Origin: a virus
Length of the DNA: 41,058 nucleotides
Virus record (IMG/VR): IMGVR_UViG_3300006752_000060
Coordinates: 1 to 41,058 of that record
Reading direction: 5' to 3' (one strand)
Notes under the pieces: model-generated
Database searches by the model: none
What the model was told of the DNA's origin: nothing
The model's input: the letters and a program-made list of their open reading frames with translations, nothing else
Shown here: one piece after another, positions 30,621 through 38,966 of the stretch
Position numbering within the stretch: position 1 is the first letter of the stretch
Layout of the letters: each line of letters opens with the position of its first letter
Made by a program: the position numbers and the translations under genes

Positions 30621-30649
30621 AAAGGGGGAGTGAAAGCTCCCCTTTTTTT
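30621..30649 (+). terminator. Rho-independent terminator
   Basis: AAAGGGGGAG (30621-30630) pairs with CTCCCCTTTT (30637-30646, including a G-U pair) across TGAAAG, and continues as a run of seven T ending at 30649. Follows the SSB-like gene. Confidence 0.9.
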
Positions 30650-30662
30650 ATAACTTAGTTAG

Positions 30663-31640
30663 ATGTTCAGTACTAGAAATCTAGTTGACACTCACAATGA
30701 TGTACCCAGCTATTGGGTATTTCAATACTATCTTAATCTACCTGAAGTACTAACCGGTCAAGCTGTAAAAATTAAATCTATATTCAATGCTAATGAGCGC
30801 ACACCAAGCATGTGCATCTATGTAGATAGCTCAAGAAATGAATATATGTTTAAAGACTTTTCTACTGGGACCTATGGCAGCAAGATTGATCTTGTTAAGA
30901 CTATATTCTCTGTAGATTATAGTCTAGCTGTAAGTAAAATACTAGATGACTACAACAGTTATGTAAAGAAGAATGGTTCTGTAGACATTACTATTAACCC
31001 CGCAGCTAAGTGGGAGATAGATAATATTAAAACAAGAACCTGGAACACTGATGATGCAGATTATTGGTTACAGTTTAGAATTGGTACTAGCTTACTTAAT
31101 AAGTATAATGTCAAGCCCCTTGAGTATTATAATATGCTTAGGATTGATAATGGTAAGGTAGATAAGATCAAGATAGAAAGCGCATGTATGTATGGTTATT
31201 ATACTAAAGATGATAGTCTTTATAAAGTATATAAACCAAAGAGTAAAAAGCGCAAGTTCTTTAGAATAGCATCTCACCTGCAAGGGTTAGATCAATTGGA
31301 ATATAATCAACCGTATCTTGTGATATGTTCATCTTTGAAAGATGCAATGTGTCTAAAAGGATTTGGATATAATATTGAAGTAGTAGCACCTGAGAGTGAG
31401 ACTAGTGTAATTAAACCAATATATATTGAAAGCTTTAAGAAAAGATACAAGAAGATTATCACCTTGTTTGACTCTGATGACGCAGGTCATCAAGCAATAG
31501 AAAGGTACAAAGAACTATATGATGTTAATGGTTGCGCGTTAGATATTGCTAAGGATATATCTGATGCTGTAAAAGACCATGGATTTGAGAAGGTGCATAC
31601 AGAGCTCAAACCTTTACTCAAAAAAACTATATATGAATAA
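30663..31640 (+). CDS. DNA primase (DnaG/TOPRIM type)
   Basis: 325 residues. The N-terminal part (KSIFNANERTPSMCIYVDSS, YMFKDFSTGTYGSKIDLVKT) matches the DnaG CHC2 fold without its zinc Cys residues. A TOPRIM domain follows: YLVICSSLKDAMCLKGFGYN, where the usual motif-I Glu is replaced, and KIITLFDSDDAG with the DxD metal site. The same motif-I form (SLKD) is known from other phage primases. It would lay primers for lagging-strand synthesis. It has its own leader after the terminator. Confidence 0.8.
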   Translation: MFSTRNLVDTHNDVPSYWVFQYYLNLPEVLTGQAVKIKSIFNANERTPSMCIYVDSSRNEYMFKDFSTGTYGSKIDLVKTIFSVDYSLAVSKILDDYNSYVKKNGSVDITINPAAKWEIDNIKTRTWNTDDADYWLQFRIGTSLLNKYNVKPLEYYNMLRIDNGKVDKIKIESACMYGYYTKDDSLYKVYKPKSKKRKFFRIASHLQGLDQLEYNQPYLVICSSLKDAMCLKGFGYNIEVVAPESETSVIKPIYIESFKKRYKKIITLFDSDDAGHQAIERYKELYDVNGCALDIAKDISDAVKDHGFEKVHTELKPLLKKTIYE

Positions 31641-32025
31641 ATGGTTTATACCGGGCAATGTCCCGTCAAGTAAGAATGGTAGGAGATGGACAGGTAAATA
31701 TTTTATCTCCAGCAAAACCGTAATGAACTATAGAAAAGCTACAAAGTCTTTATATGAAGATATGAAAGATAGCTTTGTAGAAGAGTTCTCTAAATATAAA
31801 TACCCTGTAAGGGTAGGGTTCACCTTTCATAGAGGTAGTAGACACAAGTTTGATTATGTTAATCCTTTACAAACTGTACAGGATGATATGGTTAAACACG
31901 AGTGGATAGAAGATGATAATGCTGATATCTTACTCCCTGTGTTCTATCAATATGATTATAACAAGGAAGAACCTGGTGTTACAATTGAAATTTTAGAAGA
32001 TAATATTTTGAAAGATGAAGTTTAA
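31633..32025 (+). CDS. rusA: RusA-like Holliday junction resolvase
   Basis: 130 residues from the ATG at 31633; an upstream start at 31579 lies inside the primase gene. The sequence starts MNKWFIPGNVPSSKNGRRWT. The active-site region KFDYVNPLQTVQDDMVKHEW, then IEDDNADILLPV, gives the Asp cluster (D...N...D and DD) that binds magnesium in RusA. It would cut four-way junctions before packaging or during recombination. Overlaps the stop of primase by 8 bp. Confidence 0.82.
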   Translation: MNKWFIPGNVPSSKNGRRWTGKYFISSKTVMNYRKATKSLYEDMKDSFVEEFSKYKYPVRVGFTFHRGSRHKFDYVNPLQTVQDDMVKHEWIEDDNADILLPVFYQYDYNKEEPGVTIEILEDNILKDEV

Positions 32026-32269
32026 ATTTACGTTTGAAACAACAGATGATTATAATGATGCTACAAAGTCTTCTCCTGAGTTTTTGTTTAATACTGTAAG
32101 ATTTAAGGTAATAAGAAAGACTGGTGTAATAGACTATCCAGTATATTCTATGGAAGAGTATGTATCAGAAATGTTTAGACTACATAATAATAATGATGTA
32201 GTAGAGTTTCATGCATATCCTACTGAACACTTTTATGATCAATGCAAGTATTATGAATCAATGATATAG
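32015..32269 (+). CDS. Small hypothetical protein
   Basis: 84 residues: MKFKFTFETTDDYNDATKSS, FNTVRFKVIRKTGVIDYPVY, then an acidic helix SMEEYVSEMFRLHNNNDVVE and AYPTEHFYDQCKYYESMI. Alpha/beta, with no motif. Overlaps the resolvase by 11 bp and is 3 bp before the VWA-peptidase gene, so it may be part of that unit. Not recognised. Confidence 0.6.
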   Translation: MKFKFTFETTDDYNDATKSSPEFLFNTVRFKVIRKTGVIDYPVYSMEEYVSEMFRLHNNNDVVEFHAYPTEHFYDQCKYYESMI

Positions 32270-32272
32270 CTT

Positions 32273-33436
32273 ATGAAAGATATAGCAAATCAAGTTTCTA
32301 GATCGTCTAAGAAACTTTTATTTAAAGAGCCTTTTTACGGGCTCTTTTTAGTTGGACTAAATAAGGAATACTCTGAGAGAGTTCCTACTGCAGGTGTTAG
32401 TAAAAATGATATAGGTGTAAAGCTAGCTATCAATCCAAAGTTCTTTATGGATCTTAATGAAGATCATAGAATGGGATTGATTAAGCATGAGCTTTTACAT
32501 ATATCTTTTGGTCACCTGCTTATACGTGATAAGTATCCAGATAAGAAGCTATTTAATATTGCTGCGGATCTAGAGATCAATCAATATATAGATAGAAGTT
32601 GCCTGCCTGATGGTGGTATAACTATGGATACCTTTCCAGAGTTAAAGCTTGATAGAAGAGCAGGTACTGATTATTATTATAAGGAGTTGGGTAAAGCTCA
32701 ACAGGATGGTACATCTCCTTCTCTAGAGAGTATACTAGACCAAATGGATGGTAGCTCTCAATATGATCACCCTACATGGGATGAGATGAATGATTTATCT
32801 GAATCTGATAAGAAGCTTATACAGAAGCAGATAGAACATCAGTTGAAGGAGACTGCAGAAGCAGTAGAGAAGAAGCAAGGTTACGTACCAAGTGAGCTTG
32901 CAGATTTAATACGTAGACTGACAAATCCTGAACCTGCTAAGTTTGATTGGAAAGGATATCTAAGAAAGTTCTTTGGTAACTCTACTAAGAGTTATACTAA
33001 GAAGCTTAGAAGAAAGTTCAATAAAAGATATGCGGGTAGTCCAGGTCTAAAGATTAAATTTAAAAACAACATTCTTGTTGGTGTAGATACTTCTGCATCA
33101 GTAAATAATGATGAGTTAAAAGAGTTCATGAATGAGCTCGTGCATATGCATAAGACAGGTCATTGTATTACTGTAGCACAGTGTGATACACAGCTAACAA
33201 GTGTTGAGGAATTTAATCCTAAGAAAGATTGGGATATCAAAGGTCGTGGAGGTACTGACTTCCAACCTGTTATAGATCATTTTAATCAGAATAAGAGCAA
33301 GTATACTGCTCTAGTATATTTAACTGATGGTGAAGCTCATTCTCCTACAGACTGTCCTAAGAATACTCTATGGGTTCTTAGTAGCAGATCAGATATGAAT
33401 GAAGCGTTACCAGGTAAAGTAATTAAACTAAACTAA
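32273..33436 (+). CDS. VWA-domain putative metallopeptidase (DUF2201-like)
   Basis: 387 residues. Residues 60-135 hold a zinc-peptidase-like helix GLIKHELLHISFGH (HELLH, 72-76) followed by NIAADLEINQYI. A charged linker with SSQYDHPTWDEMNDLSESDK follows. The C-terminal part is a von Willebrand A domain: NILVGVDTSASVNNDELKEF (MIDAS DxSxS), GRGGTDFQPVIDH and ALVYLTDGEA. Such proteins pair with MoxR ATPases, and a MoxR gene follows 2 bp later. Together they probably remodel a protein target, as in MoxR/VWA chaperone systems; the target is unknown. Confidence 0.82.
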   Translation: MKDIANQVSRSSKKLLFKEPFYGLFLVGLNKEYSERVPTAGVSKNDIGVKLAINPKFFMDLNEDHRMGLIKHELLHISFGHLLIRDKYPDKKLFNIAADLEINQYIDRSCLPDGGITMDTFPELKLDRRAGTDYYYKELGKAQQDGTSPSLESILDQMDGSSQYDHPTWDEMNDLSESDKKLIQKQIEHQLKETAEAVEKKQGYVPSELADLIRRLTNPEPAKFDWKGYLRKFFGNSTKSYTKKLRRKFNKRYAGSPGLKIKFKNNILVGVDTSASVNNDELKEFMNELVHMHKTGHCITVAQCDTQLTSVEEFNPKKDWDIKGRGGTDFQPVIDHFNQNKSKYTALVYLTDGEAHSPTDCPKNTLWVLSSRSDMNEALPGKVIKLN

Positions 33437-33438
33437 TC

Positions 33439-34698
33439 ATGGCACAAGTTAATTTAAATATTGATGAACTAAAGGGTTTTGTAAACCACATTATAGAAAA
33501 CAATCGTTTCCTACAGAAGGAAAGTAAACCACCAGTTGCAATTGAGGTTGTGGGTGAATCAGGTATTGGTAAGACTTCTACTATTGTAGAGTTGGCAAAG
33601 GAGAATAATCTAGACTTTGTAAAGTTGAATCTAGCACAGATTGAGGAGCTGGGTGACTTAGTAGGTTTTCCTGTACGTCAGTTTCAGATGTACAAGGAAG
33701 TAAAAGTTAAACCATCTAATGATGGACTTAACTATACTGCTGCACAAAGAGCTGCTGCATCTAAGGATGTTGCAAACATGACTACCAAAAAGGTAGGTCA
33801 ATGGGTAGATGAACTCGCAGTCAATGAGTATCTAAAGAATGGTTTCAAGATGACCGGTAAGAATAGAATGTCTTACTGTGCACCTGAGTGGATCTCTGAT
33901 AAGAAGCAAGGTGGTATCCTTCTACTAGATGATTGGAACCGTGCTGATGTAAGATTCATTCAAGCTGTTATGGAGTTGATTGATAGACAGACTTATATCT
34001 CTTGGTCTTTACCAAAGGACTGGCACATCATTCTAACTGCTAATCCAGACAATGGAGACTACATGGTTAATAGTATTGACTCAGCTCAGAAGACTCGTTA
34101 TATTACTGCAAACCTAAAGTTTGATGTAGATGTATGGGCAAGATGGGCAGAGGAAGCTAACATAGATACTAGATGTATTAACTTCTTATTACTTAACCCA
34201 GAGTTGGTAACACAAGAGACTAATGCAAGATCTATCACTACGTTCTTTAATTCTATCTCTAGCTTTGATAGCTTTGAAGACAACCTAGCTATGATCCAAA
34301 TGATTGGTGAGGGCTCTGTTGGTAGTGAGTTTGCTTCTATGTTTACTATGTTTATTAATAATAGACTTGATAAGATTGTAACTCCAAAAGAGTTATTGAC
34401 TGATCAAGATGAGTCTAAGATTATTAATAAGCTAAAGTCTTCTGTTGGTACAGGTGATTCTTATCGTGCAGATATTGCATCTATACTAGCTACAAGGCTA
34501 GCAAACTATTCTATAGTTTATTCTAAAGAGAACTCAGTAACTGCTGATATAGTCACTAGACTAGAGAAGCTTTGCACTGGGGATTATTTCACAAATGATC
34601 TGAAGTATCTTGTTGTAAGAACAATATACAATGGTGCTCGTCAGAAGTTTAATAAGCTTATGATGAAGCCTCAGATTGTTAAAATGACAATGGCGTAA
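33439..34698 (+). CDS. MoxR-family AAA+ ATPase
   Basis: 419 residues. Walker A GESGIGKTSTIVELA (about 38-52), the DLVGFP segment typical of MoxR, Walker B GGILLLDDWNRAD, and sensor I WHIILTANPDNGDY are all present. The MoxR insert and C-terminal lid appear complete. It is transcribed with the VWA peptidase before it and the two BRCT-like paralogues after it. It would provide ATP-driven force to the VWA partner. The start is 2 bp after the VWA stop. Confidence 0.88.
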   Translation: MAQVNLNIDELKGFVNHIIENNRFLQKESKPPVAIEVVGESGIGKTSTIVELAKENNLDFVKLNLAQIEELGDLVGFPVRQFQMYKEVKVKPSNDGLNYTAAQRAAASKDVANMTTKKVGQWVDELAVNEYLKNGFKMTGKNRMSYCAPEWISDKKQGGILLLDDWNRADVRFIQAVMELIDRQTYISWSLPKDWHIILTANPDNGDYMVNSIDSAQKTRYITANLKFDVDVWARWAEEANIDTRCINFLLLNPELVTQETNARSITTFFNSISSFDSFEDNLAMIQMIGEGSVGSEFASMFTMFINNRLDKIVTPKELLTDQDESKIINKLKSSVGTGDSYRADIASILATRLANYSIVYSKENSVTADIVTRLEKLCTGDYFTNDLKYLVVRTIYNGARQKFNKLMMKPQIVKMTMA

Positions 34699-35783
34699 TG
34701 AGTAAAGTATTTCAAGAAATTGATAATACTATTGTTACAAATCTTCTTGGGAGTGAGGTACGGGAAATAACCGTGCCTTACTCTGAGGAGAATTTTAATA
34801 ATAGCATATATCTTATTAAGACATCGCAGTATTATGATTTTGTAGAGACTTTTAAATCTGATACTGATCCTTCTGCTTTAAAAGGTAAGAAGGTTTATAT
34901 TGTACCAGGCATAGAGTACACTAATGATAGAATGCGTGGTATACTTGATGCTCTTGATATTAAAATAACAGGTAGTCTTAAAAGAGCTGATGCAGTTGTA
35001 GTTGGTAAGACTCTCGATATTACCACAGATAGATGGACACCATTCTCTAATAGAAATATTATGGGTTATTTAAAAGGATATCATGTAGGCTATGGTATTT
35101 CTCGTATGGGTGATGATAGCTTTGTTGATATGGTAAATGATCATGATAAACCAGTCTTGTTTCATCCAAATCTAGGTTATAGACCTAGCGCATATGCAAA
35201 CAATGCTCATAATGCAGATAGTATTTATGAGAAGTATATCACCAGTGGTGGTCTTAAGATTATTGATGCAATTAATAATGGGCTTGGTGTAGTTAATGCT
35301 GAGGATATTATTAATAACCCAGTAACTAAGCTAACTCTTGATGAGGAGCTAGTAGAAACTATATCTTCACAGGTATGGGGGAGTGATGAGGATGTTGCTA
35401 TGGCAGGAACAATCTTACCTAACATTGATTATGAAACTAACATTCATTATCTATGGAAGCTAGCTGATAAAATTAGTGGTAGAATCTATAGATACAATAG
35501 GAGCAAAGATGTAAAGACATGGATTAATAATAGTAATTTTCTTAGGCTCTCACGAATGAATTCATTTGAAATGATTGAGTATCTACAGAAAAAAGATAAG
35601 CTTGATCATGCATCATTTACTTATCTAGAACCTATTTATAGAAAGGGAATCTTGGTTCAATCATCTGGTGACTACAGTGGTATTCCACCTAAAGAACATC
35701 CTATATACAAGTTTAAGGTTGAGATTAAACCAGAGTTTTTAAAATATATGAAAAATGAAGAAAGCGTTAAAAGTACTGATTGA
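34698..35783 (+). CDS. Unknown protein, BRCT-like segment (paralogue A)
   Basis: 361 residues. Residues about 58-105 (LKGKKVYIVPGIEYTNDRMR, GILDALDIKITGSLKRADAV) have a beta-alpha-beta-beta plan like a BRCT domain. The same pattern occurs in the following gene (LKGKTLYRYPKINLSRDKIS, SIKQDYGISVTRDYHKADYL). Later, LTLDEELVETISSQVWGSDE matches PTITEEMFDNLEEMIRTRNE in the neighbour, so the two are paralogues. Starts on the MoxR stop. No enzyme motif is apparent; possible target or adaptor of the MoxR/VWA pair. Confidence 0.65.
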   Translation: MSKVFQEIDNTIVTNLLGSEVREITVPYSEENFNNSIYLIKTSQYYDFVETFKSDTDPSALKGKKVYIVPGIEYTNDRMRGILDALDIKITGSLKRADAVVVGKTLDITTDRWTPFSNRNIMGYLKGYHVGYGISRMGDDSFVDMVNDHDKPVLFHPNLGYRPSAYANNAHNADSIYEKYITSGGLKIIDAINNGLGVVNAEDIINNPVTKLTLDEELVETISSQVWGSDEDVAMAGTILPNIDYETNIHYLWKLADKISGRIYRYNRSKDVKTWINNSNFLRLSRMNSFEMIEYLQKKDKLDHASFTYLEPIYRKGILVQSSGDYSGIPPKEHPIYKFKVEIKPEFLKYMKNEESVKSTD

Positions 35784-36870
35784 TAGTCAGAAAGATGGTG
35801 GTCATGTTGTATCTATTACAGATGGTTATATTTTTGATTATAATATGGATAGAAACTCTATGGAAAGTTTTAGCCGTGAAACGGGTATAATCTTTAATAA
35901 ACTAGATAGTAATTCTCTAAAGGGTAAAACCTTATATAGATATCCAAAGATTAATCTATCAAGAGATAAAATAAGTAGCATTAAACAAGATTATGGAATC
36001 TCTGTTACAAGAGATTACCATAAAGCTGACTATCTTGTTGTGTCTCAGAAGTATATTAACTCTAAGGTAAATCAGCTTGGTTATCGTCCTAGAGTCTATA
36101 CGGTTGAAAGTGTGCTAGCTGATATGCATAAGCAGACTATAGATTTATCTGATGTAAGAGCTGCTATAAATGATCATGAGCTTGTATTGTTTGAGTATAA
36201 GGGTTATGGTTGGCATAGAAATTATGAGATAACAGTTACTCCTATGTTAGAACAAAGGTACCATTCATCATTCATGAATAAAAATGCATATACATTACTT
36301 AGCTGTGGTAATCTTGTACTAGATGAAAACATTAATAATATAATTAGTAGGGAGTCTCCTACTATTACAGAAGAGATGTTTGATAATCTAGAGGAGATGA
36401 TTCGTACAAGAAATGAGGATGATGTTAGTATGGCATTGAATGTTATGGCTAATAGTAATTATACTGAGTCTATAGATAAGATTGCTTTATTACTTGTGAC
36501 AAATCATAGTGCTTTGTGTAGGTGTAAAGCTTGGAACTCTGTTGGTGTTAAAGCAATGAGATCTACTTTCTCTGCATTTAATATGCAACTGGATGATTAT
36601 GCACATGGTTATAATAAATTCTTTGATGTCTTATTATCTAAGGGTGCAATGACTAGCTTTGCTGTTAGGAAAGTTAGACACTTAATCTTCCAAAGATTTC
36701 TCAATAGATTCTTTGATGATGATCCAGATACAGGCAAGTATACAATGCCGTTTCATATTAAGGAAAGTGATTTAATGTTAGCTCCTAAGTATGCAAAGGA
36801 GTTCACAGAGAAGGAAATGGTTGAGTATGGTAATGCCATGCTTGATGCAAGAATGCAATTTCCATTTTAA
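35755..36870 (+). CDS. Unknown protein, BRCT-like segment (paralogue B)
   Basis: 371 residues, overlapping paralogue A by 29 bp. It has a short strand start (ALKVLIDSQKDGGHVVSITD) and the BRCT-like segment at about 55-100. A central region contains LGYRPRVYTVESVL, comparable to LGYRPSAYANNAHN in paralogue A. The C-terminal half is helical (NEDDVSMALNVMANSNYTES, FFDVLLSKGAMTSFAVRKVR). Closely follows the VWA/MoxR genes. Not recognised as any known family. Confidence 0.65.
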   Translation: MKKALKVLIDSQKDGGHVVSITDGYIFDYNMDRNSMESFSRETGIIFNKLDSNSLKGKTLYRYPKINLSRDKISSIKQDYGISVTRDYHKADYLVVSQKYINSKVNQLGYRPRVYTVESVLADMHKQTIDLSDVRAAINDHELVLFEYKGYGWHRNYEITVTPMLEQRYHSSFMNKNAYTLLSCGNLVLDENINNIISRESPTITEEMFDNLEEMIRTRNEDDVSMALNVMANSNYTESIDKIALLLVTNHSALCRCKAWNSVGVKAMRSTFSAFNMQLDDYAHGYNKFFDVLLSKGAMTSFAVRKVRHLIFQRFLNRFFDDDPDTGKYTMPFHIKESDLMLAPKYAKEFTEKEMVEYGNAMLDARMQFPF

Positions 36871-36886
36871 GATGCTATGATTGGTA

Positions 36887-36910
36887 GGGGTGTGGCGAAA
36901 GCTGCACCCC
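36887..36910 (+). terminator. GNRA-capped hairpin, probable terminator or processing site
   Basis: GGGGTGTGGC (36887-36896) pairs with GCTGCACCCC (36901-36910), two G-U pairs, around GAAA. The downstream ATCTTAAACTTTT is only weakly U-rich, so termination would be partial. Located in the 56-bp gap between paralogue B and the exonuclease gene. Confidence 0.6.
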
Positions 36911-36926
36911 ATCTTAAACTTTTATT

Positions 36927-37913
36927 ATGCAAAGAAATAATCAGAAAGAAAAAGAGTTCTATTCTAAACCGTTTAAGTTTAGTTACTCATCGTTAAACAA
37001 ATTATTATTCTCCCCAAGTCTTTTTTATAAAGACTATATACTAAAGGACAGAGAAGAGAGATTAGATAAGCACCTTGTAGAGGGTAAGCTTATACACTGT
37101 CTCTTATTTGAACCACAAAATTTAGAGGAAAAGTTCAGCGTTATGCCGGGCAAGACACCTACAGATAGCATTAAGAAGGTTTTGTACTATTTAAAAGACA
37201 AAATAAGAGGTGACCTGCTAAATGTAAATAGCAATGTTTATATTCTAGATGCACTTAAGATTGCAAACCTTTATCAATCTTTTAAAGAAGATGAGAAAAG
37301 GCTGGCTAAGATCCAGACAGAAGACAATGAAGCTTATTGGCAGTTCATTAAGAACACTAAGGCAGATGTTGTTGATATGGATACCCTACAGAGATGTAAG
37401 GATAGAGTTGAGTTGATTAAGTCTAACAAAGATGTGATGTCTTTATTTACTAAAGAAGAAACAGACTTTGAGTTAGACTCTATTACTACACATGCAGAAG
37501 CATATCTTGAATGCGGGTTACATGATAGAAACTTTGGACTTAAAGGTTTTGTAGATTATTACTCTATAGATGAGGAAGCTAAACAAGTTACTATCTGTGA
37601 TCTCAAGACCACGGGTAAAACGATTGCTGACTTTGCTGAGACTGTAGACTTCTATAATTATTGGTTACAAGCAGCAATGTATTGTAAACTTGTTTATGAA
37701 AACCTGTCTGAAGACCGTGACAGTTATAAAATTACTTTTAAGTTTGTAGTTATTGATAAGTATGATCAAGTATATGTATTTGATGTATCTGATAAGACTA
37801 TAACAAACTGGATGGAAAGCCTATTTGAAACTCTCAACATTGCACAATATCATTACTCTAACAAAAACTATTCACTCCCATATCAGTTTCTGGAAGATAA
37901 AGTAGTATTATAA
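36927..37913 (+). CDS. PD-(D/E)XK exonuclease (RecE/Cas4-like)
   Basis: 328 residues. FKFSYSSLNKLLFSPSLFYK is the family opening segment; VEGKLIHCLLFEP gives the His motif; the core is GLKGFVDYYSI (Asp), VTICDLKTTGKTIADF (D-x-K) and LQAAMYCKLVYE (Q-x3-Y). Matches RecE/PDDEXK_1-type phage exonucleases that make 3' overhangs for annealing. With the Sak4-like ATPase and SSB it would complete a recombination set. The second such nuclease is at 12372. Confidence 0.82.
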   Translation: MQRNNQKEKEFYSKPFKFSYSSLNKLLFSPSLFYKDYILKDREERLDKHLVEGKLIHCLLFEPQNLEEKFSVMPGKTPTDSIKKVLYYLKDKIRGDLLNVNSNVYILDALKIANLYQSFKEDEKRLAKIQTEDNEAYWQFIKNTKADVVDMDTLQRCKDRVELIKSNKDVMSLFTKEETDFELDSITTHAEAYLECGLHDRNFGLKGFVDYYSIDEEAKQVTICDLKTTGKTIADFAETVDFYNYWLQAAMYCKLVYENLSEDRDSYKITFKFVVIDKYDQVYVFDVSDKTITNWMESLFETLNIAQYHYSNKNYSLPYQFLEDKVVL

Positions 37914-38467
37914 TGCGTGGGGTATACACAAAGTATTTTCAGAAGAGCAAAGTATTTATCTATCCTTTACTGGGAATAAAGAAAGGTATAGACTTTGTTC
38001 CTGAGAATACTTATATGTGTTGGGATACTTTATATAATACAGGAGACTATAAGTTAATCTGTTCTTATATAGTAGAGGACTCACCGGAGTTCAGAAAGTT
38101 TGAGGAGAGGGTTATATTCTCTAACAAGCATTATCATGACTTTCATGAGATTGATAAGGAGCATATGTTGTATGCTTTTGATCTATCCTCTTATAAGAAT
38201 GATATAGATTTGTTTTTGCAGGGTAAGTACTCTAAACTTAGTGATGACACCATGGAAATTATTCTTAATTTTTTTGGTGATGATGGTCAGATAGCTCAGT
38301 GTGTATTAGGATTTCTTTTTCCAGAAGAGGTCCATGATAAATATGCAGAGTATCTTGATGTTGATATTGATGTAATTAAAAAGGCGCATGAGGTGTGTAC
38401 ACCACCTGATATGAGTTTGGAATGTTGTGAAGAAAATATTCCCTTCCCTTTAAATTTAGTCAAATAG
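37913..38467 (+). CDS. Conserved hypothetical protein
   Basis: 184 residues. An aromatic N-terminal half (YFQKSKVFIYPLLGIKKGID, YMCWDTLYNTGDYKLICSYI) is followed by an acidic helical C-terminal half (KLSDDTMEIILNFFGDDGQI, YAEYLDVDIDVIKKAHEVCT). Begins on the exonuclease stop (one-base overlap). I recall similar proteins in related phages without any known function. Five or so scattered Cys do not form a clear metal site. Confidence 0.6.
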   Translation: MRGVYTKYFQKSKVFIYPLLGIKKGIDFVPENTYMCWDTLYNTGDYKLICSYIVEDSPEFRKFEERVIFSNKHYHDFHEIDKEHMLYAFDLSSYKNDIDLFLQGKYSKLSDDTMEIILNFFGDDGQIAQCVLGFLFPEEVHDKYAEYLDVDIDVIKKAHEVCTPPDMSLECCEENIPFPLNLVK

Positions 38468-38497
38468 TATTATATTTACGTGTACAAATTATTTAGT

Positions 38498-38908
38498 ATG
38501 ACAATTGGTAAAAATATGTTAATAGTTTCCTCATCATTTAGAGGAGCAAAATCTTTTAATTTAGTTCCAGCTACTCCGGAGTCTCCGTATGTTGAAGCTA
38601 TGTATGATCCTTCTTCAGGAATTCTTGCTGTTATTAGCAAGGTAATGAAGCAATCTTATCACATGATCCCAAAGCTTGATGACAATGGTGATCCATTAAG
38701 AGTAAAGGGTACACCAAGAGAAGGAGGCAAGACTGTCCGTGAGGAAAGAAGACTTGTTGATACTTTCTCTGAGTTTTATCTTACTGACAAGCAAGAGATA
38801 AGTGATTTTATCAATATATTTGCTGTGAATGCTGAGTCCTTTGACTTCTCACAGTACATGGTAGATGTAGAAGCTACCGAAAAGAGTCCTATAATTACTA
38901 TGGGCTAA
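38498..38908 (+). CDS. Conserved hypothetical protein
   Basis: 136 residues from the ATG at 38498; an in-frame GTG at 38480 is possible. Starts MTIGKNMLIVSSSFRGAKSF, then a strand-rich body (VEAMYDPSSGILAVISKVMK, QSYHMIPKLDDNGDPLRVKG) and a Glu/Phe-rich end (FYLTDKQEISDFINIFAVNA). The gene has its own leader after an upstream gap and a strong terminator behind it, so it is probably well expressed. No motif known. Confidence 0.6.
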   Translation: MTIGKNMLIVSSSFRGAKSFNLVPATPESPYVEAMYDPSSGILAVISKVMKQSYHMIPKLDDNGDPLRVKGTPREGGKTVREERRLVDTFSEFYLTDKQEISDFINIFAVNAESFDFSQYMVDVEATEKSPIITMG

Positions 38909-38930
38909 TATGTATATATAATGAGTTTAG

Positions 38931-38960
38931 AAAGAGGGGCATTAGCTCCTCTTTTTTTTT
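38931..38960 (+). terminator. Rho-independent terminator
   Basis: AAAGAGGGGC (38931-38940) pairs with GCTCCTCTTT (38945-38954, one G-U pair) around ATTA, continuing into a T-run to 38960. Ends the transcript before the polymerase gene. Confidence 0.9.
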
Positions 38961-38966
38961 AAATAT

